Source of the DNA: Gemmatimonadota bacterium
Lineage (GTDB): Bacteria; Gemmatimonadota; Gemmatimonadetes; Gemmatimonadales; GWC2-71-9
Direction of reading: 5' to 3'
DNA: 64,000 bases
Assembly: GCA_016874005.1 (NCBI GenBank)
Contig: VGVQ01000013.1
Span: 46,649 to 110,648, forward strand
The notes under the pieces are model-generated. The model searched no databases, had not been told where the DNA came from, and was given only the letters and a program-made list of their open reading frames with translations. The number at the start of each line of letters is the position of its first letter. Position 1 is the first letter of the stretch. The translations under genes and the position numbers were made by a program. Positions 61,093-64,000 of this stretch are shown here, piece by piece.

Positions 61093-62496
61093 TTACGGCG
61101 CCGGCTTGCTCCAGTCGATCCCGGTGGCGGAACGGACCACCGCGCCAGGCGGGAGGCCTTGCATCCCGCGCCAGCGGTATCGGAGCGAGGCCTTGGCGGA
61201 GGCGTTGACGCCGGACCGACCGGTCTCCATCGCGGCGTTGGCCTGGACATCGAATTTGAGATCGAAGGGCCGGCCGTAGACGAATCCGATATCGCCGCTG
61301 GTGACGGTGGAGGGGATGGTTCCGAAAGTCATCGCCAGTTCGGCCGCCGGGTTCGGCGGTTGGCGCGAGGCCGCGCTGACCAGCGCCGCCGCGTAGAAAT
61401 CCTCCGTGAACGAGCGAGTCGGGGTCCCGAAGTAGATCGCGTCGACGTCCTGCGCGGTGCCGAACCCGGCCGCCGCGCCGCTGAAATGGCCGACCGGGAT
61501 CTTGAACCCGCCCGCCACGGCCGCGGCTGGGGCCAACGACAGCTCGGTCCCGGTCCGGCGGTAGGTCAACCCGACCAGCCGTTGGCCGGCTGGCGGCTGC
61601 TTGGTCGTTTCCATCACCAGCGTTGCCGGGCTCACGAACACCAGGCCGGATGGCTTGAGGTCCACCCCGCCGGCGAGTCCGCCGGTCAGCGGGACCCCCG
61701 TCGCCCCGCCGATCGGCGTCATCGTGATCGCGACCGGTTGCATCAGCGCTCGCGGCGGGATGGCCAACCGATACTTGGTGCCGTCGGCGCCGGTTGCGCG
61801 CAGGGTGTCGCCTTGGACCCCGACGGTGGCGGTGACGGCCCGGCCGGCATCGAGGGTCAGTGTCACCGCTCCGAGATTGACCAACACCGCGGCCGTGTCG
61901 CTCCGGGTGCCGCTGGTCGCGACGACCCGGGCCAGCCCGTGGCGGACGGCGGTCACCAGGCCGGTGGTCGAGACGGTGGCGACCCCGGGCGCGTCCGAGG
62001 TCCAGCTGATCGGCCGGCCGGTGAGGGGAATGCCTTAAGAATCGGCCAGGGCCGCGGTGAGTTGGAGCGAGGCGCCGATGTCGAGGGCGGCGGTGTCGCG
62101 GTCGATGGTGACCTTGGCCACGGCCGCGATCACCGTGATCGCCGCCGATCCGACCTTGCCCTCGACGGTCGCGCTGATCGATGCCTGGCCGGCGCCAACG
62201 GCGGTAACCAGGCCATCGCTCCCGACCGTCGCGATCCCGGACTGGTCGGTGCCCCAAGTCACCTGCCGGCCCGTCATCACATTGCCCCGTTGGTCCTTGA
62301 CCGTGGCCGTCAGCCGAACCGTGTCCTGGACCGGGAGCGATGCCGATGGAGGAGATAGCTCGACCGTGGTGACGACCGGAGGTGGCGGTGGCGGGGGCGG
62401 CGGGGGCGGGGGAGCCGAGACGGAATCGCCGCCGCATCCGGCCAGGACGAGGGGCCAGATGCCGGCGGCGAGACGGGCCACGAGACGAGCGGACAT
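61093..62496 (-). pseudogene. Ig-like (BIG2) domain lipoprotein with an in-frame stop codon
   Basis: 468 codons including one internal TAA at 62037-62035. The N-terminal part has lipobox PLVLAGC, a run of twelve prolines, then a BIG2 domain (VELSPPSASLPVQDTVRLTATVKDQRGN...). The second BIG2 domain is cut by TAA after ALADS, and the same frame continues GIPLTGRPISWTSDAPGVATVSTTGLVTAV. The C-terminal part (RLAIPPRALMQPVAITMTPIGG...) is a ZU5-like surface domain. No frameshift is needed, so one base change made the stop. The truncated lipoprotein would keep one Ig domain. Pseudogene, or rarely read through. Confidence 0.8.
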
Positions 62497-62703
62497 GGGG
62501 GTTGGCCTTTTTGTAGGTCAGCCCCACGTCGTCAAATCGGCCCCAAACAGGCCATCGGCCGCCCTCGGGGACACTCCGCCAGAAGGGCGATCGGCTTGGA
62601 GCCGGGTGGCCCCATAGAACCGATCGCTCGTCTGGCGCGTTCCTTTGTGGTCAGCACCCAGGCCGGCGCCGGTCCGGGCGGCAATCTCGTCCGGGTGACA
62701 ATG

Positions 62704-62724
62704 CACGCCCCTCCGATGGGCGTG
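62704..62724. promoter_or_regulatory. Hairpin before the DM13 lipoprotein gene
   Basis: CACGCCC (62704-62710) and GGGCGTG (62718-62724), loop of seven, 36 bases before ATG 62761. It could be a leader hairpin or an operator. The rest of the 264-base gap 62497-62760 shows nothing I can name. Confidence 0.35.
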
Positions 62725-62760
62725 GTGTGGCCGCGATTCTCGCCTCCAATGGAGCTCCCA

Positions 62761-63196
62761 ATGACCTCATTTCGACCCTTGGCGCTGGTAGCTCTGGGAT
62801 TGCTCACGGGCTGCGGCGCCACTCCGCCGACCGCTCCAAATGCTCCGGCTGGTGACCCTAACTCGCCGCCACCTACCGGTACGCCGATCACCGCCCAGTT
62901 CGGGGGGGTCGGCCGCTACCGGGCCAGCGGGCAGGTGAGGGTCACCATCGGAGACGGGCGGGCCCGAATCGAGATGCAGAGCGACTTTGCCGTCGACGCT
63001 GTCCCGTCGCCGTTTCTCTACCTAAACACCACCAACAACGCCAACACCGGCTCGCCGTTGCGGATCGGGCGGCTCACGGCCAATCGCGGTGCCCAACAGT
63101 ACGACGTCGTCGTCCCCGCGGGGGGTGACTTATGGCTGGCTTCTGATCTGGTGCGATCAGTTCAATACCCCGGTCGCCGAGGCTCGGCTGCAGTGA
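62761..63196 (+). pseudogene. DM13-domain lipoprotein with a frameshift near the end
   Basis: From ATG 62761: lipobox LLTGC, a Pro-rich linker and a DM13 domain (FGGVGRYRASGQVRVTIGDGRARIEMQSDFAVDAVPSPFLYLNTTNN...LRIGRLTANRGAQQYDVVVPAG). The last strand of DM13, LLIWCDQFNTPVAEARLQ followed by TGA (63194-63196), lies in a different frame starting at about 63140. In the first frame the end is scrambled (SDLVRSVQYPGRRG...) and runs on to 63342. The Cys of the WC motif is thought to matter for redox function. An indel between about 63120 and 63142 broke the gene, unless it is a sequencing error. Confidence 0.8.
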
Positions 63197-63259
63197 GGAC
63201 GAGAGGGTCGCCAGCGACCCTCACCGAACCGCGGATTCACTTCGCCCTCGTGTGCTCTG

Positions 63260-63415
63260 GATGGCCGCGACCTGCCGAGCCTGGGAGCCCAGTTCGTCGG
63301 GTTCCGTGGCGCCAAGTGGTTGCCGCGCTACGACTCCAGTGATCATCTCCGCCCTGATGATGCTGGGTATCGCGCAATGGGCGAGTGTATTGACCTTGGT
63401 CTGTTCGCACGCAAT
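63260..63415 (+). pseudogene. C-terminal remnant of an SGNH/GDSL hydrolase
   Basis: One frame encodes DGRDLPSLGAQFVGFRGAKWLPRYDSSDHLRPDDAGYRAMGECIDLGLFARN. DHLRPDDAGYRAMGE corresponds to the block V Asp-x-x-His motif and final helix of SGNH esterases (normally DGLHPNxxGYxxMA). No start codon or nucleophile block precedes it. It is a leftover of a deleted gene in the otherwise empty 63197-63671 stretch, where I see no intact gene. Confidence 0.6.
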
Positions 63416-63671
63416 CATCGACGGTTACGACGTGCGCTGGCACTGGGGCTGAGAGTTGCCAGTGAACCGACGACGTCTAAACAAATGGTTGCAGCAGACG
63501 AGGGCTCCTTGAACGGCGGCTTAGCCGCCAATCATGGAGCGCCCTCGCAGCTTAACAATGGTGCTAGGCGACACCCCAGGCAGTGATTCTCCGTTGCGCT
63601 GTCGGGCCCCAATTGACACCGTCGAATCCTTGACGTAGCGTCGAGAGTCACAGCAGCTAGGACTAGCCCCT

Positions 63672-63926
63672 ATGCGGATAGCGTTGCGGTCGCCGCCGGT
63701 TGCCGGCCAGCGGCTCGAGATCTCCTTGACCCTTGAGAATCGTTGGGGGTCGGTCATCGTCAAAGCTGCCGATCAGACACTCTACACCCGCCGTTTCGAA
63801 TGCCCAGATCCACCCTGTCATCAAGCCTTCTCTGTTGAGCTGCCGATCGGCGCTCGTGGGCGCGAGCTTCTGGTGGAAGGTCATGTCCTGGTTCAGCGGA
63901 AATGTGACTCGGTGGCTGTGAATTAA
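63672..63926 (+). CDS. Possible small protein (unknown)
   Basis: 84 residues from ATG 63672, with TAGGAC eight bases before it (leaderless-type spacing). The sequence RLEISLTLENRWGSVIVKAADQTLYTRRFECPDPPCHQAFSVELPIGARGRELLVEGHVLVQRK reads like a real beta-sandwich domain with two cysteines. No family recognised and no signal peptide; it could also be the end of a larger decayed gene. It ends over the stop of a convergent partial gene. Confidence 0.4.
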   Translation: MRIALRSPPVAGQRLEISLTLENRWGSVIVKAADQTLYTRRFECPDPPCHQAFSVELPIGARGRELLVEGHVLVQRKCDSVAVN

Positions 63927-64000
63927 CGCACCCCGGGTGGTTCGGCCAGCGCCAGCATCGCCCGCGCCGCGCGGCGGCGGTCGCGAGCCGTTTCGAGCTT
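63923..64000 (-). CDS. C-terminal end of an unknown gene (cut by window edge)
   Basis: The minus strand is open from base 64000 to a TAA at 63925-63923, giving 25 residues (KLETARDRRRAARAMLALAE, then PPGVR). The helix-like, Arg/Ala-rich end looks protein-coding but is too short to name. Confidence 0.35.
   Translation of the reverse strand, partial: KLETARDRRRAARAMLALAEPPGVR

Noticed and set aside
63252..63586. Two overlapping open frames on the plus strand as genes
   Set aside because: One has no protein-like pattern; the other is explained as the SGNH-hydrolase remnant followed by random sequence.

Overview
The window is a GC-rich bacterial chromosome segment that most resembles Gemmatimonadota. 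This is an inference from gene content, not a proven assignment. It carries SusC/SusD-type outer-membrane pairs, many Sec-exported hydrolases, lipoproteins with clear lipoboxes, a heptosyltransferase (so a Gram-negative envelope), many GTG/TTG starts and dense short-spaced operons. Almost all of it is ordinary chromosome. I see no prophage, insertion sequence, CRISPR array or rRNA operon.

Left part (1-25 kb): sugar kinases, heptosyltransferase and lepA run leftwards. They are followed by two tandem EamA transporters, a serine hydrolase, cutA, a carboxymuconolactone-decarboxylase-like protein and an M28 peptidase. A rightward block DUF58 - vWA membrane protein - mfd - two PpiC/SurA-type foldases - pdxA is tightly packed with stop/start overlaps. 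A CorC-type membrane protein and a cation diffusion facilitator diverge, then come typA, a tiny acidic protein and tRNA-Ile(GAU).

Middle (25-44 kb): an orphan susD with only the last ~110 codons of its susC, recQ, an SDR, lipoproteins, a class II aldolase, a divergent VOC/marR pair, an ECF sigma/anti-sigma pair with an apparent frameshift, a 400-base intergenic region bounded by a perfect 16-base inverted repeat, a beta-barrel protein, a His-rich lipoprotein, an M19 dipeptidase, a serine hydrolase, the glyoxylate shunt pair aceB-aceA, and a type II toxin-antitoxin module with a visible operator.

Right part (44-64 kb): class A beta-lactamase, S9 peptidase, serine hydrolase, CocE-type hydrolase, D-threonine-aldolase-like enzyme, ABC-F ATPase, an ArsC-fold protein lacking cysteine, an intact susC-susD pair, and the kynurenine-pathway genes arylformamidase and tryptophan 2,3-dioxygenase. 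The last 3 kb are decayed: an Ig-like lipoprotein with an in-frame stop, a frameshifted DM13 lipoprotein and a leftover SGNH-hydrolase C-terminus.

The most unusual signals are not single genes. (1) The octamer CGTTAGGC/GCCTAACG occurs 14 times by my hand count, mostly inside conserved genes, where it often forces a rare TTA leucine codon; it looks like a maintained genome-wide motif. (2) A -10-like hexamer (TANNNT) sits 7-12 bases before the start codon of at least seven genes, suggesting leaderless or nearly leaderless mRNAs. (3) A near-identical AATTGTATNCAA site lies before the M19 dipeptidase and in the bla/S9-peptidase divergent promoter.
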